NCBI RefSeq assembly: GCF_001590865.1
Contig: NZ_BBUY01000004.1
Coordinates: 129,228-193,227 of the forward strand
Direction: 5' to 3'
Origin: Streptomyces sp. NBRC 110611
GTDB taxonomy: Bacteria; Actinomycetota; Actinomycetes; Streptomycetales; Streptomycetaceae
DNA: 64,000 nucleotides
Shown: one piece after another, positions 25,881-35,468 of the stretch
Layout: each line of letters opens with the position of its first letter
Position numbering within the stretch: position 1 is the stretch's first letter
Made by a program: the position numbers and the translations under genes
Notes under the pieces: generated by a model
What the model was told of the DNA's origin: nothing
The model's input: the letters and a program-made list of their open reading frames with translations, nothing else
Database searches by the model: none

Positions 25881-27938
25881 ATGCCTGAACTGAATCGCCG
25901 GCGTTTCCTCCAGATCGCCGGCGCCACCGCCGGCAGCGCGGCCCTGTCCGGCAGCATCGCCCGGGCCGCGGCCATCCCCGCCGTGCGGCGCACCGGCTCC
26001 ATCAAAGACGTGGAGCACATCGTCGTGCTCATGCAGGAGAACCGTTCCTTCGACCATTACTTCGGCGCGATGAAGGGCGTACGCGGCTTCGGCGACCCCC
26101 GCCCGGTCACGCTGCCGAGCGGCAAGCCCGTCTGGCATCAGCAGGGCGGCGGCAAGGAGGTCCTGCCCTTCCGGCCGGACGCCGAGGACCTCGGCATGCG
26201 GTTCATCGCGGGCCTCGACCACGACTGGGCGGGCGGCCACAGCGCGTTCGCCGACGGCAGGTACGACAACTGGATACCCGCCAAGAGCGAGCGCACGATG
26301 GCGTATCTGACCCGGAAGGACATCCCCTTCCACTACGCGCTCGCCGACGCCTTCACCGTCTGCGACGCCTACCACTGCTCGTTCCTCGGCGCCACCGACC
26401 CCAACCGCTACTACATGCTCACCGGCCACGTCGGCAACGACGGCAAGGGCGGCGGCCCGGTCCTCGGCAACCAGGAGGCGGGCTACGGCTGGACGACGTA
26501 CGCCGAGCGCCTGGAGAAGGCCGGGATCTCCTGGAAGGTCTACCAGGACATCGGCGACGGCCTGGACGCGAAAGGCAAATGGGGCTGGACCGACGACGCC
26601 TACCGCGGCAACTACGGAGACAACTCCCTGCTCTACTTCCACTCCTTCCGCAACGCCGAGCCCGGCGACCCGCTCCACGACAAGGCCCGTACCGGCACCG
26701 ACGCCAAGGCCGGCGACGGCTACTTCGACGTCCTCACCGCCGACGTCAAGGCCGGCCGGCTGCCGCAGATCTCCTGGATCGCCGCCCCGGAGGCCTTCAG
26801 CGAGCACCCCAACTGGCCCACCAACTACGGCGCCTGGTACATCGCCCAGGTCCTGGACGCGCTCACCGCCAACCCGGACGTATGGTCCAGGACGGCCCTG
26901 TTCCTGACGTACGACGAGAACGACGGCTACTTCGACCACATCGTGCCGCCCTACGTCCCGGCCTCCGCCGCGCAGGGCAGGTCCACCGTCGACACCGCCC
27001 TCGACCACTTCCCGGGCAACGCGCAGTACGCGGCCGGGCACTACGGCATGGGCCAGCGCGTGCCGATGATCGTCGTGTCGCCGTGGAGCACCGGCGGCTA
27101 TGTCTGCTCCGAGGTGTTCGACCACACGTCGATCATCCGGTTCATGGAGGAGCGCTTCGGCGTCCAGGAGCCCCAGATCTCGCCCTGGCGGCGCGCCGTC
27201 GCGGGCGACCTCACCTCCGCCTTCGACTTCAGCGGCAAGGACACCGCCCCCGCGGACCTGCCGCCCACCGACGGCTACCGGCCGCCGGACCACGAGCGCC
27301 ACCCCGACTACCTCCCGCACGCGCCCGCCGACCCCGCCCTGCCCAAGCAGGAGAAGGGCTCCCGGCCCGCCCGTCCGCTGCCGTACGCGCCGCTGGCGGA
27401 CGGCGCGGCCGACCCGAAGGCCGGGACGTTCACGCTGACCTTCAGCGGCGGCCCCGACGCCGGCGCCTGCTTCCACGTCCGCTCCGGCAACCGCACCGAC
27501 GGCCCCTGGACGTACACCACCGAGGCGGGCAGGACGCTCTCCGACACCTGGAACTCGGCCTACTCCAAGGGCAGTCACGACCTGTCGGTGTTCGGCCCGA
27601 ACGGCTTCCTGCGGGTCTTCCGCGGCCCCGGCGGGACCGCGGGCCCCGAGGTCACCGCACGCCACGTCAAGGCCGGCGGCAGCCTTGAGCTCACCTTGAA
27701 GAACGCGGGCTCCGGTGACGTCCACCTCACCGTGACGAACGCGTACGGCGGCGCCGACGAGACGTTCAAGGTGAAGGCGGGCGCCACCGTCGAGCACACC
27801 GTCGACCTGCGGGCCACCCGGCGCTGGTACGACCTGTCGGTCACCTCCGACACCGACCGGACCTTCCTGCGCCGCTTCGCAGGCCATGTCGAGACCGGAG
27901 AGCCGGGCGTCAGCGATCCGGCGATCCGCACCGCCTGA
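25881..27938 (+). CDS. Phosphocholine-specific phospholipase C, Tat-exported
   Basis: A 685-residue secreted phosphoesterase. It begins with a twin-arginine signal peptide (NRRRFLQIAG, then an Ala-rich stretch to about residue 32). The catalytic domain starts with VEHIVVLMQENRSFDHYFGAMKGVRGF, the hallmark of the PLC/acid phosphatase family, and includes DENDGYFDHIVPP near residue 350. Two C-terminal beta domains (about 510-600 and 600-680) follow, as in Pseudomonas PlcH/PlcN. It should cleave phosphatidylcholine or sphingomyelin outside the cell for phosphate and choline. Ribosome site GAAGAGG precedes the ATG. Confidence 0.93.
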   Translation: MPELNRRRFLQIAGATAGSAALSGSIARAAAIPAVRRTGSIKDVEHIVVLMQENRSFDHYFGAMKGVRGFGDPRPVTLPSGKPVWHQQGGGKEVLPFRPDAEDLGMRFIAGLDHDWAGGHSAFADGRYDNWIPAKSERTMAYLTRKDIPFHYALADAFTVCDAYHCSFLGATDPNRYYMLTGHVGNDGKGGGPVLGNQEAGYGWTTYAERLEKAGISWKVYQDIGDGLDAKGKWGWTDDAYRGNYGDNSLLYFHSFRNAEPGDPLHDKARTGTDAKAGDGYFDVLTADVKAGRLPQISWIAAPEAFSEHPNWPTNYGAWYIAQVLDALTANPDVWSRTALFLTYDENDGYFDHIVPPYVPASAAQGRSTVDTALDHFPGNAQYAAGHYGMGQRVPMIVVSPWSTGGYVCSEVFDHTSIIRFMEERFGVQEPQISPWRRAVAGDLTSAFDFSGKDTAPADLPPTDGYRPPDHERHPDYLPHAPADPALPKQEKGSRPARPLPYAPLADGAADPKAGTFTLTFSGGPDAGACFHVRSGNRTDGPWTYTTEAGRTLSDTWNSAYSKGSHDLSVFGPNGFLRVFRGPGGTAGPEVTARHVKAGGSLELTLKNAGSGDVHLTVTNAYGGADETFKVKAGATVEHTVDLRATRRWYDLSVTSDTDRTFLRRFAGHVETGEPGVSDPAIRTA

Positions 27939-27990
27939 GCGCCGGGCCGGGACCGGCGCCCCCTGCGGGCCCCGGCCCCGGCCCCTGACC

Positions 27991-30315
27991 TCAGGAGTCC
28001 GCGCCCGCCAGGCCGCCGCGGACCTCACGCGCCGCCGCGACCAGGTTCTCCAGCGCCGCACGGACCTCCGGCCAGCCGCGGGTCTTCAGTCCGCAGTCCG
28101 GATTGACCCACAGCCGCTCGGCGGGAATGGCCCCCAGCCCCTTGCGGAGCAGGGTGGTCACCTCCTCGACGTCCGGCACCCGCGGGGAGTGGATGTCGTA
28201 GACACCGGGCCCCACCTCGCGGGGGTAGCCGGCCGACGCCAGCTCGCCGGCGACCTGCATATGGGAGCGGGCGGCCTCCAGGCTGATCACATCGGCGTCC
28301 AGGTCGTCGATGGCCCGCAGGATGTCGCCGAACTCCGCGTAGCACATATGCGTATGGATCTGGGTGTCCGCACGGACCCCGCCCGTGGTGAGACGGAACG
28401 CCTCGGTCGCCCACGCCAGGTAGGCGGAGCGGTCGGCGGCACGCAGCGGCAGCGTCTCGCGCAGCGCCGGCTCGTCCACCTGGATCACCGAACCGCCCGC
28501 CGCCTCCAGGTCGTTGACCTCGTCCCGCAGGGCCAGCGCCACCTGGCGGGCGGTGTCGCCCCGTGGCTGGTCGTCGCGGACGAAGGACCAGGCGAGCATG
28601 GTGACCGGGCCGGTCAGCATGCCCTTGACCGGCCGCTCGGTGAGCGACTGGGCGTACGTCGTCCACCGCACCGACATCGGCTCCGGACGGGAGACGTCCC
28701 CGGCGAGGATCGGCGGGCGGACGTAGCGGGTGCCGTACGACTGGACCCAGCCGTGCTGGGTGGCCAGGTAGCCGGTGAGCCGCTCGGCGAAGTACTGGAC
28801 CATGTCGTTGCGTTCGGGCTCGCCGTGCACCAGGACGTCCAGTCCGGCCCGCTCCTGGAACGCGAGCACCTCACGGATCTCGGCCGAGATCCGCTCCTCG
28901 TACGCCGCGTCGTCGATGCGCCCGGCGCGCAGATCGGCACGGGCGGTGCGCAGCTGGGCGGTCTGCGGGAACGAGCCGATCGTGGTGCACGGCAGCAGCG
29001 GCAGCCCCAGCCGGGCGCGCTGGACGACGGCCCGCTCGGCGTACGGCCGGTCGCGGCGGCTGTCGGCCTCGGTGACGGCCGCCGCACGGGCGCGTACCGC
29101 GGGGTCGTGGGTGAGGGCGGAGCCGGCGCGGGAGGCGAGATCGGCGCGGTTGCCGGCCAGTTCGGCCGCGATGGCGTCGGTGCCCCGGCCGAGCCCGCGC
29201 GCCAGCGTGACGACCTCCGCGGTCTTCTGCCGGGCGAAGGACAGCCACCGGGCGATCTGCGGATCGATCTCCCGCTCGGCCGCGACGTCCAGCGGGACGT
29301 GCAGCAGCGAGCACGAGGACCCGACATCGACCCGGCCGGCCAGGCCGAGCAGGGTGCCCAGTGTGGCCAGGGACCGCTCGAAGTCGTTCAGCCAGACATT
29401 ACGGCCGTTGACGACGCCCGCGACCAGGCGCTTGCCGGGGAGCCCGCCGGCCGCGGCGAGATCGTCCAGATTGCCGGCCGCGGCACCGGTGAAGTCCAGC
29501 GCCAGCCCGTCGACGGGCGTCCTGGCGAGCACCGGCAGCGCCTCGCCCAGCCGGTCGAAGTACGAGGCGACCAGCAGCCGTGGCCGGTCGGTGCGGCCGC
29601 CCAGTTCACGGTAGGCGCGGTCGGCGGCGGCCAGTTCGGCCGGCGAGCGGTCCTGCACCAGCGCCGGCTCGTCCAGCTGCACCCACTCGGCCCCGGCCGC
29701 CCGCAGGTCGGCGAGCACCTCCGCGTACACCGGCAGCAGCCGGTCGAGCAGCGTCAGCGGTTCGAACCCCGGCGCGACGCCGGGTGCGGGCTTGGCCAGC
29801 AGCAGGTAGCTGACCGGCCCCACGAGGACGGGGCGGGCGGCGAGTCCGAGCCCGAGGGCCTCGGTCAGCTCACCGACCTGCTTGGCGGAGTCCGCGGTGA
29901 AGACCGTGTCCGGCCCCAACTCCGGTACGAGGTAATGGTAATTGGTGTCGAACCACTTGGTCATCTCCAGCGGCGCCACGTCCTGGGTGCCGCGGGCCAT
30001 CGCGAAGTAGCCCTCCAGGGGATCCGCGGCCATCGCGGCACGGTGCCGGGCCGGGATCGCGCCGACCATCACGCTGGTGTCCAGGACGTGGTCGTAGTAC
30101 GAGAAATCGCCGGTCGGCACCTCGTCGATACCGGCCTCGGCGAGCTGCCGCCAGGTGTCGCGGCGCAGTCCGGCGGCGGTGGCCCGGAGGGTGGCCGTGT
30201 CGACGCGGCCCTTCCAGTACCCCTCGATGGCCTTCTTCAGTTCACGGTTCGGCCCCTGCCGGGGGTAGCCGTGCACGGTGGCCCGTGCTGCCGCGGCTGC
30301 GGACTTGCTGGTCAC
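27991..30315 (-). CDS. metE: Cobalamin-independent methionine synthase
   Basis: It transfers a methyl group from methyltetrahydropteroyltriglutamate to homocysteine. The 774 residues form the duplicated barrel of MetE. The C-terminal half carries the zinc ligands in [13 protein letters not shown] and [11 protein letters not shown], and the segment [16 protein letters not shown] is conserved. The start is a GTG at 30315 with GGAG seven bases upstream. A cobalamin riboswitch lies upstream, so the gene should be off when B12 is available and MetH can work. Confidence 0.97.
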   Translation of the reverse strand: MTSKSAAAAARATVHGYPRQGPNRELKKAIEGYWKGRVDTATLRATAAGLRRDTWRQLAEAGIDEVPTGDFSYYDHVLDTSVMVGAIPARHRAAMAADPLEGYFAMARGTQDVAPLEMTKWFDTNYHYLVPELGPDTVFTADSAKQVGELTEALGLGLAARPVLVGPVSYLLLAKPAPGVAPGFEPLTLLDRLLPVYAEVLADLRAAGAEWVQLDEPALVQDRSPAELAAADRAYRELGGRTDRPRLLVASYFDRLGEALPVLARTPVDGLALDFTGAAAGNLDDLAAAGGLPGKRLVAGVVNGRNVWLNDFERSLATLGTLLGLAGRVDVGSSCSLLHVPLDVAAEREIDPQIARWLSFARQKTAEVVTLARGLGRGTDAIAAELAGNRADLASRAGSALTHDPAVRARAAAVTEADSRRDRPYAERAVVQRARLGLPLLPCTTIGSFPQTAQLRTARADLRAGRIDDAAYEERISAEIREVLAFQERAGLDVLVHGEPERNDMVQYFAERLTGYLATQHGWVQSYGTRYVRPPILAGDVSRPEPMSVRWTTYAQSLTERPVKGMLTGPVTMLAWSFVRDDQPRGDTARQVALALRDEVNDLEAAGGSVIQVDEPALRETLPLRAADRSAYLAWATEAFRLTTGGVRADTQIHTHMCYAEFGDILRAIDDLDADVISLEAARSHMQVAGELASAGYPREVGPGVYDIHSPRVPDVEEVTTLLRKGLGAIPAERLWVNPDCGLKTRGWPEVRAALENLVAAAREVRGGLAGADS

Positions 30316-30476
30316 GGAACTCTCCTTCGCGAGCGTGTGTCCTGTGACCCCGGGACCAAGGCGCTGCGCCGGGCCGGCGCCCCACATCGTCGGCTGTCCC
30401 GCCGCGGGGGTTCTTCGCCATGCACCAACGCTGTCCGGCATGTCCGCCGACCCGCCCTCGAAGGTCACCGAGATCA

Positions 30477-30497
30477 CCCCGCACACCGTGTGCGGGG
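30477..30497 (-). terminator. Hairpin at the 3' edge of the cobalamin riboswitch
   Basis: CCCCGCACA and TGTGCGGGG form a 9-bp stem with a three-base loop directly after the aptamer's conserved end. It lies 162 bases before metE, too far to block the ribosome site directly, so it is more likely the transcription-terminating part of the switch. It has no T-run. The spacer 30316-30476 shows no gene. Confidence 0.6.
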
Positions 30498-30703
30498 GCA
30501 CTGGCAGGTCTTCGGACTCGCGGACCCGCCCGCCGGACTCGTCCGGCGGACACCTACTGGCCGTCGCTTCCCAGACCCTGCCGGGCCCAGTGCGTATGAC
30601 GGCGGTCGTTCCCACTCACCGCTGCGGGGCAGTCCCGGATTCCCACCGGGTTCCCTCTTGCGACGACCTGCCTGGAGGGCAGGCCGAACCAATGCGCTTG
30701 TAG
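30497..30703 (-). promoter_or_regulatory. Cobalamin (AdoCbl) riboswitch upstream of metE
   Basis: The minus strand contains the conserved B12-box features in order: GGTTCGGCCTGCC near the 5' end, AGGGAACCCGGTGGGAATCC, GGGACTGCCCCGCAGCGGTGA, an internal GC-rich arm with GCCAGTAGG, and the closing GAAGACCTGCCAGTGCC. This is the classical class I cobalamin aptamer. Its position before metE is the known arrangement for shutting off the B12-independent enzyme when cobalamin is present. Confidence 0.95.
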
Positions 30704-30762
30704 CGTACCTTCCCTCGTTTCGGCTGTCCTGCCTGCTTCTCGCTCGCCGGCATGGAGAAAAA

Positions 30763-30855
30763 CCGGTGGGGGTGTACGTAAGGGACCACGCACATTTTTG
30801 GATGGTCCCTTACGCACACCCCCACCGGGGGCCCTTGCGCATACCCCACCGGGGG
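30763..30855. terminator. Long inverted repeat with a third partial copy, chaplin-like gene end
   Basis: Two 26-bp arms (30763-30788 and 30803-30828, one mismatch) enclose a 14-base loop containing TTTTT. A degenerate third copy of the right arm follows at about 30832-30855. It lies 15 bases after the stop of the chaplin-like gene and before the metE leader, so it probably ends the chaplin-like transcript and shields metE. The arms can also pair in alternative ways. Confidence 0.75.
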
Positions 30856-30869
30856 CAGCTCAGGCGGTA

Positions 30870-31097
30870 TTACATGGTGCTCTTCTTGCAGCCGGCCGGA
30901 TTGAGCAGGTGGGCGACGCCGATCGAGCTGCCGCAGTCATTGAAAGGAATGTCGAGCGGCAGCGCCGCGGAGTTGCCTGCCAGCAGGCCCCCCGTGCGCG
31001 TCGCCTTTCCCAGCGCACCGCTATCGGCGGCCGCGGTGCCGACTCCCGCCAGGAACGCAGCGGTTGCCAGGGCAGCGACAATGGTTCGAACGGTCAC
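30870..31097 (-). CDS. Chaplin-like small secreted protein
   Basis: A 75-residue protein from a GTG at 31097 with AGGAGG six bases upstream. It has a signal peptide ending near AAADS (about residue 25) and one chaplin-like segment: LPLDIPFNDCGSSIGVAHLLNPAGC. Chaplins are amyloid-forming surface proteins of aerial hyphae. The usual first cysteine and the GN pairs of canonical short chaplins are missing, leaving two cysteines, and the tail CKKSTM is basic. It may be a divergent chaplin or a related cell-surface peptide. Confidence 0.7.
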   Translation of the reverse strand: MTVRTIVAALATAAFLAGVGTAAADSGALGKATRTGGLLAGNSAALPLDIPFNDCGSSIGVAHLLNPAGCKKSTM

Positions 31098-31236
31098 GAC
31101 AGACCTCCTGGGCACGAACGTCAGAGACAGGCCCCAGGCTGCCCGTTCCCGTGGCGCGGCGGGCATCAGCCACACACGCGATTCCTCCGAAAAGAGCTGG
31201 CCGCCGACACCGCTGGACCACTGCCGGAGCGGAACG

Positions 31237-32415
31237 TCAGCGGAGCGCCGACCGCTTCTGCCACTCCTGCCAGGTCTCCTGCCAGACCTCCAGGCCGTTG
31301 CCGACCTCCGTCTTGTTGGCGTTGGAGGTGCCCTTCACCTCGACCGTGGAGCCGACGGTCAGGAAGTCGTAGACCTTCTTCGAGTCCGAGGTGGTCATGC
31401 CGAAGCAGCCGTGACTGTTGTTCTCCACGCCGAGGGACTTGTTCCAGGGAGCGGAGTGCAGGAAGGTTCCGGAGTAGGTGAGGTGGGTGACCCACTGCGA
31501 GTCCAGCTTCCACTGGTCGCCGTAGCCGATGGTGGCGGAGTCCATCGTCTCGGCGGCGTTCTTGCTGGTCACGGTGTGGACGCCACCGCGCGTGGGGTCC
31601 GTCGGCGAGCCCGCGGAGCCGGTGACGCTGCCGACGTTCTTGCCGTTCTCGTACATGGTCAGGGTGTGCGAGGGGACGTCGACGACGGCCCTGCGGTCGG
31701 CGCCGATCTTGAAGTCGAAGTTGTAGTCCCGGGCGAACCAGCCGCTGTCCGTGCCGGAGTTGATACCGCCCAGTGCGCCCTTCACCGAGACCTTGGTATT
31801 GGCCGGCCAGTAGTCCTTGGGGCGCCAGTCGAGCCGGTCCTTGCCGGAGTAGTCCTGTACCCAGCCCCAGGCGCCCTCGACCTTCGGCTCACTGGTGACC
31901 TTCAGCGCCTTCTCGACCTCGGCGCGCTGGTCCTTGGCTATCTTGTGGTCGAAGAGAATCGACACCGGCATACCGGTGCCGACGGTCTGGCCGCCGCCGG
32001 GGTTGTTGGTGAGCTTGTTCACCTTGTCGGCCTGCTCGGTGGTGAAGGTCGAGGTGGCGGAGGACTCCTTGCCCTGCGTCGACTTCGCGGTGGTCTTCAC
32101 CGTGTAGGTGGTCTTCGGCAGGACCTTGCGGTCCGACTTCCATGACGTGCCGTCACCGGCGAGCCGGCCGGTGACCTGGGTGCCCTTGTCGTCCTTGACG
32201 TCGACCGCGGTGAGTTTGCCGCCGGATGCCTGGACGGATATCTGCGAGCCGAGCTTGACCGACTTGCCGCCCGCGGCCGGGTTGACGGTCACCTTGGTCG
32301 CCGGCTCCTCCGCCTTCGAGGATTCGGCGCCCGTTCCGCACGCGGTCAGCAGGCCGGCCGACGCTATCAGGGCGGGTATCAACCGGTGGGTGTGGCGACG
32401 GGGTGCGGCGTGCAC
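31237..32415 (-). CDS. L,D-transpeptidase lipoprotein with Ig-like domains
   Basis: A 392-residue envelope enzyme that should make 3-3 cross-links in peptidoglycan. The lipobox is LTAC (Cys26). Two Ig-like beta domains cover about residues 40-250, and the YkuD catalytic domain follows (RAVVDVPSHTLTMYENGK to the end). The active-site motif is SHGCFGM near residue 340, with catalytic His and Cys present. It matches the layout of mycobacterial LdtMt2-type enzymes. It lies 139 bases upstream of the chaplin-like gene, in the same direction. Confidence 0.93.
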   Translation of the reverse strand: MHAAPRRHTHRLIPALIASAGLLTACGTGAESSKAEEPATKVTVNPAAGGKSVKLGSQISVQASGGKLTAVDVKDDKGTQVTGRLAGDGTSWKSDRKVLPKTTYTVKTTAKSTQGKESSATSTFTTEQADKVNKLTNNPGGGQTVGTGMPVSILFDHKIAKDQRAEVEKALKVTSEPKVEGAWGWVQDYSGKDRLDWRPKDYWPANTKVSVKGALGGINSGTDSGWFARDYNFDFKIGADRRAVVDVPSHTLTMYENGKNVGSVTGSAGSPTDPTRGGVHTVTSKNAAETMDSATIGYGDQWKLDSQWVTHLTYSGTFLHSAPWNKSLGVENNSHGCFGMTTSDSKKVYDFLTVGSTVEVKGTSNANKTEVGNGLEVWQETWQEWQKRSALR

Positions 32416-32596
32416 GGGGGTCCCTCCAATGCAGAACGACTGGCAGTGGCGGGGCCAGGCCCAGTGAGGGCGTAACCGTCGCAGGTTGCCAATGTCCCCG
32501 CCGCATAATCAGAGGGTTTGTCCGCGCTGATGGTTGTGCGCTGCACGGGATATTAAGGACACAGTTCGGTATCGGATCCGGTGAATCCGGTGAGCG

Positions 32597-33823
32597 TCAG
32601 GAAGGGGGCGCCGGGGATTCGTCGCTCTCCTCGCCGGGCGGGGGCTCGCCGGGCGGGGGCTCCTCGGTGGTGTCGGTCGGCCGGACGGGCATGGTGGGGG
32701 TTTCGGTGGTCTCCGACGGCGGGGATGCGGGGGGCGCGCCGGGGCTGGTCGGCTCGGGTGAGGTGCCGGTGGGGCTCTCGCCGGGGGAGGTGGACCCGGT
32801 GGGCGGGGGCTGGGATGACGGGGGGCCGCTGGGGGTGTCGGTCGGCGGGGCCGTCGGCCGGTCGCTGGTGGGGCCATGGTCGCCTTTGGGGCGTTTGAAC
32901 CATGTGCCGGTTTTGGGATTTCGTAGGGTGAATTCCCGGACCGGGGTGCTGGATCGTTTCACGACGACCGCGTTGTCGGGCCGGTACCCGGGCCACCTCT
33001 GGCCGCGGGTCTGCCAGCCTCCCTTGAGCTCCTGGGGGTCCGTCAGCGGGTTCCCGCACTTGCAGCGCACCTTCGGCTGCCCGAACGAGTCGATCATGAC
33101 CGCGGTGCCGGCCTGGAGCACCGACTGGAAGGCGTAGGCCTTGCCGTCCTTGTAGCCGTGGTTGGTGACCCGGGTGTCGTAGGCCAGCTGTACGGACGTC
33201 AGTGACCGCAGGTAGCCGGGGACCTCACCCGGCTTCAGGCCCAGGACTCCGGCGAACGCCGCGTTCCTGGCCGGGGCGCTCCGGAGGTATCCGATCTGCT
33301 TATCGGTGTCGCAGCTCGCCTCGTTCTGGGTGCCGCCGTACAGGCCGGCCGCCGAGCCCCGGACGACGCTGGTCGCGTCGCCGGCCTTCCTCGGGGTGGC
33401 GGACGCGACCGGGGTGGTGCCGTTCGCGGAGGAGGCGGTGAGCGGGTGCTGGCCGGTCGCCGCGGCCGGTTCGGCGAAGAGTTCGCCGGGGCCCCGGCCC
33501 TCCGGCCGGGTGAGGACGAAGGTGAGGATCACGGCCACGGCCACCGCCCCCGCGATGATCGCGATCCGGGGTGCGGACCGCCACCAGGGCTCGCCGCCCT
33601 CGCCGCCGCCACCCCCGCCGCCGCCCCGGCCCCCGGGGCCGCCGGGCGGGCGGGGCGGCCCCGGGGGAGCGGGCCGCCGTCGCCCCGGCGGGGCGCCCGC
33701 CCGTGTCGGCTCGCCCGGGGGAGCGCCGGGTGGGGCGCCGGACGGGGGCCCCGCGAGCGGGCCCGCGGGCGGCCCGGTGGGCGGCCCGGTGGGGCGGCTG
33801 TCCGGCGGCGGCGTGGCTGTCAC
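32597..33823 (-). CDS. DUF6777-type membrane-anchored protein
   Basis: A 408-residue protein with a Pro/Gly-rich cytosolic N-terminus of about 95 residues, one transmembrane helix (IAIIAGAVAVAVILTFVLT), an extracellular domain with SVQLAYDTRVTNHGYKDGKAYAFQSVLQAGTAV and a CKCGNPL cysteine pair, and a long Pro/Ser/Thr-rich tail suited to span the cell wall. I recall this extracellular domain as DUF6777 of Streptomyces; its function is unknown. The GTG at 33823 has AAGGGGGA upstream; an ATG at 33853 would add ten residues. Confidence 0.75.
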   Translation of the reverse strand: MTATPPPDSRPTGPPTGPPAGPLAGPPSGAPPGAPPGEPTRAGAPPGRRRPAPPGPPRPPGGPGGRGGGGGGGGEGGEPWWRSAPRIAIIAGAVAVAVILTFVLTRPEGRGPGELFAEPAAATGQHPLTASSANGTTPVASATPRKAGDATSVVRGSAAGLYGGTQNEASCDTDKQIGYLRSAPARNAAFAGVLGLKPGEVPGYLRSLTSVQLAYDTRVTNHGYKDGKAYAFQSVLQAGTAVMIDSFGQPKVRCKCGNPLTDPQELKGGWQTRGQRWPGYRPDNAVVVKRSSTPVREFTLRNPKTGTWFKRPKGDHGPTSDRPTAPPTDTPSGPPSSQPPPTGSTSPGESPTGTSPEPTSPGAPPASPPSETTETPTMPVRPTDTTEEPPPGEPPPGEESDESPAPPS

Positions 33824-33898
33824 GGGTTCCCCCTTCCGGCGCTGACGGGCCATCTGGCGAGGAATGTGCCGGTATGCGGTGAGCCAATAGCACATTGT

Positions 33899-34040
33899 GT
33901 GCCCGCGATGGGCACTGTCCGCAAGCGGGGCGGCACACCCCGTGCTTACGGTGGTACGTGCCTGCGGGCATACCCGGCCCGCGCGACCGCGCTGCCGCGC
34001 CACCTGTGTGACGGTGCTGCCGCGCCGCCTGCGTGACGTG
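33899..34040. promoter_or_regulatory. Inverted and direct repeats in the DUF6777/streptophobe divergent region
   Basis: GTGCCC-GCGAT-GGGCAC at 33899-33915 is a perfect inverted repeat, 76 bases before the DUF6777 start. A 25-bp direct repeat (GCTGCCGCGCCACCTGTGTGACGG) follows at 33991-34015 and 34016-34040. The 334-bp divergent space has no gene. These elements may control both genes; nothing matches a site known to me. Confidence 0.4.
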
Positions 34041-34157
34041 ACGTGCTGTGCCGCGTCGCGCCGCCCGCGTACGCCGGACCGCGAGCCGTCCGGTCCCACC
34101 TCCCCCATCCCGTCCCCGACCCGCGATCCCGTTCCCGAGCCGCGAGGAGACCGTCAG

Positions 34158-35447
34158 ATGCCAGGCCACCCGCCCGCCGAGCCGCCGGGCCCGGTACGTG
34201 CCCCCGGCCTCCCGCCCGCCGTCACGGCCTGGGCGGAGGCGCTCGGTACGGCCCTGGCGGGGATCGTCACCATGATCGTGGTCGCGGCGCTGGGGCTGTG
34301 GGCGGCCGGTGCGGCGGATCTGCCCGGCGGGGCGTTCCCCTCGGTGGTCGCGGCCGCCGTGGTGGTCGCCGCCGGCGGCTCGATCCGGCTGTCCGGCGAG
34401 GCCGGGATCTTCGGGGAGGCGGACGCCGCGCTGGATGCCGTACCGCTGTCGGTCACCGTGGCCGGTGCGCTGGTGCTCGCCGCCGTCTTCCTGCTGCCGC
34501 TGCGCCGGCACGCCGTGGTGCGTACCTCGGAGCTGCTCGGCCGGATCGGCCGTACGGCGGCCTGCTGGCTGGTGCTCCTGCTGATCGTCGCGCTCACCGC
34601 CCGGCACGACTTCCGGATCCTGGTGGGCAACGACCTCGTCGACGAGATCGGCGCGGAGCTGGGCAGCACCCCCACCGTCGGGTTCCGCGCCGATGTGGGC
34701 GCGACGCTCGGCTTCGGGCTGCTGTGGCTGCTGGCGCTGCTGGTGCTGGTGTTCCTCGTCTCCCGCCGGGCCCCGCTCTCCTCCCCGCTGCTGCGCTTCC
34801 AGAACTCGTTCCGGCCGCCCGCCTTCGCGATGGTGCTGACCCTGCTGGCCTATGTGGCGATCGGGCTGGTCGTCGGCGTCATCGAGCTGATCAGCCGGGA
34901 CCGTCCGGCCGAGACCCTCGCGGTGCTGCTCCTCGGACTGCCGAACCTGGCCTGGATGGCGCTGGGCGTCGGCACCGGCGGCGGCTGGGTCGGACATGTC
35001 GACAAGGCCATCGGCCTCCCCCTGCCGAACGCCCTGGACCTGGTGCTGCGCAGGGACGGGCCGCAGACCCTCGACTTCGGCTCGGTCGCCGAGCGGGACG
35101 GCCGGGCCTGGCTGCTGGTGGTGGTGGCCGCCGTGGTGCTGCTGACCGCCGCCTTCACCGCGGCGGTCCGCTCTCCGGCCCGCCGGCCGGCCTGGCGGCA
35201 CGCGGTCGAGATGGCCCTGGCGCTCGGCCTCACCCTGCTCGTCGTCGGACTGCTCACCTGTATCACCGCCCACTACGGGATCTCCCTGATCGGCGTCGGC
35301 GACCTCGGCGGGAACCTGGGCGGCGAGGTCATCGTGCGGCCGCAGCTCCTCCGCCTGACCGCGGCGGGCCTCGTCTGGGGCCTGGTCACCGGCTTCCTCG
35401 GCAGCCTGCCGGCACGCCGGGTACGCCATCCCGGCCAGGTGCCCTAG
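34158..35447 (+). CDS. Streptophobe-family multi-pass membrane protein
   Basis: A 429-residue protein with about ten hydrophobic segments and short loops. It fits the streptophobe family, which is named for its occurrence in Streptomyces and has no known function. The ATG at 34158 has GAGGAG eight bases upstream. The gene converges on the kinase gene with a 21-bp gap and is divergent from the DUF6777 gene. Confidence 0.75.
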   Translation: MPGHPPAEPPGPVRAPGLPPAVTAWAEALGTALAGIVTMIVVAALGLWAAGAADLPGGAFPSVVAAAVVVAAGGSIRLSGEAGIFGEADAALDAVPLSVTVAGALVLAAVFLLPLRRHAVVRTSELLGRIGRTAACWLVLLLIVALTARHDFRILVGNDLVDEIGAELGSTPTVGFRADVGATLGFGLLWLLALLVLVFLVSRRAPLSSPLLRFQNSFRPPAFAMVLTLLAYVAIGLVVGVIELISRDRPAETLAVLLLGLPNLAWMALGVGTGGGWVGHVDKAIGLPLPNALDLVLRRDGPQTLDFGSVAERDGRAWLLVVVAAVVLLTAAFTAAVRSPARRPAWRHAVEMALALGLTLLVVGLLTCITAHYGISLIGVGDLGGNLGGEVIVRPQLLRLTAAGLVWGLVTGFLGSLPARRVRHPGQVP

Positions 35448-35468
35448 GGCTGATCCGAAGGACACGGC

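Noticed and set aside
24132..28061. Minus-strand 1309-codon open frame
   Set aside because: Antisense to the MFS, phospholipase and metE regions; no domain content and biased composition.
30620..30710. tRNA-like GGTTCG stretch
   Set aside because: It is part of the cobalamin aptamer; no cloverleaf or anticodon arm can be drawn.
27886..32145. Plus-strand 1419-codon open frame
   Set aside because: Antisense shadow of metE, its riboswitch and the transpeptidase; it even runs through the terminator hairpin.
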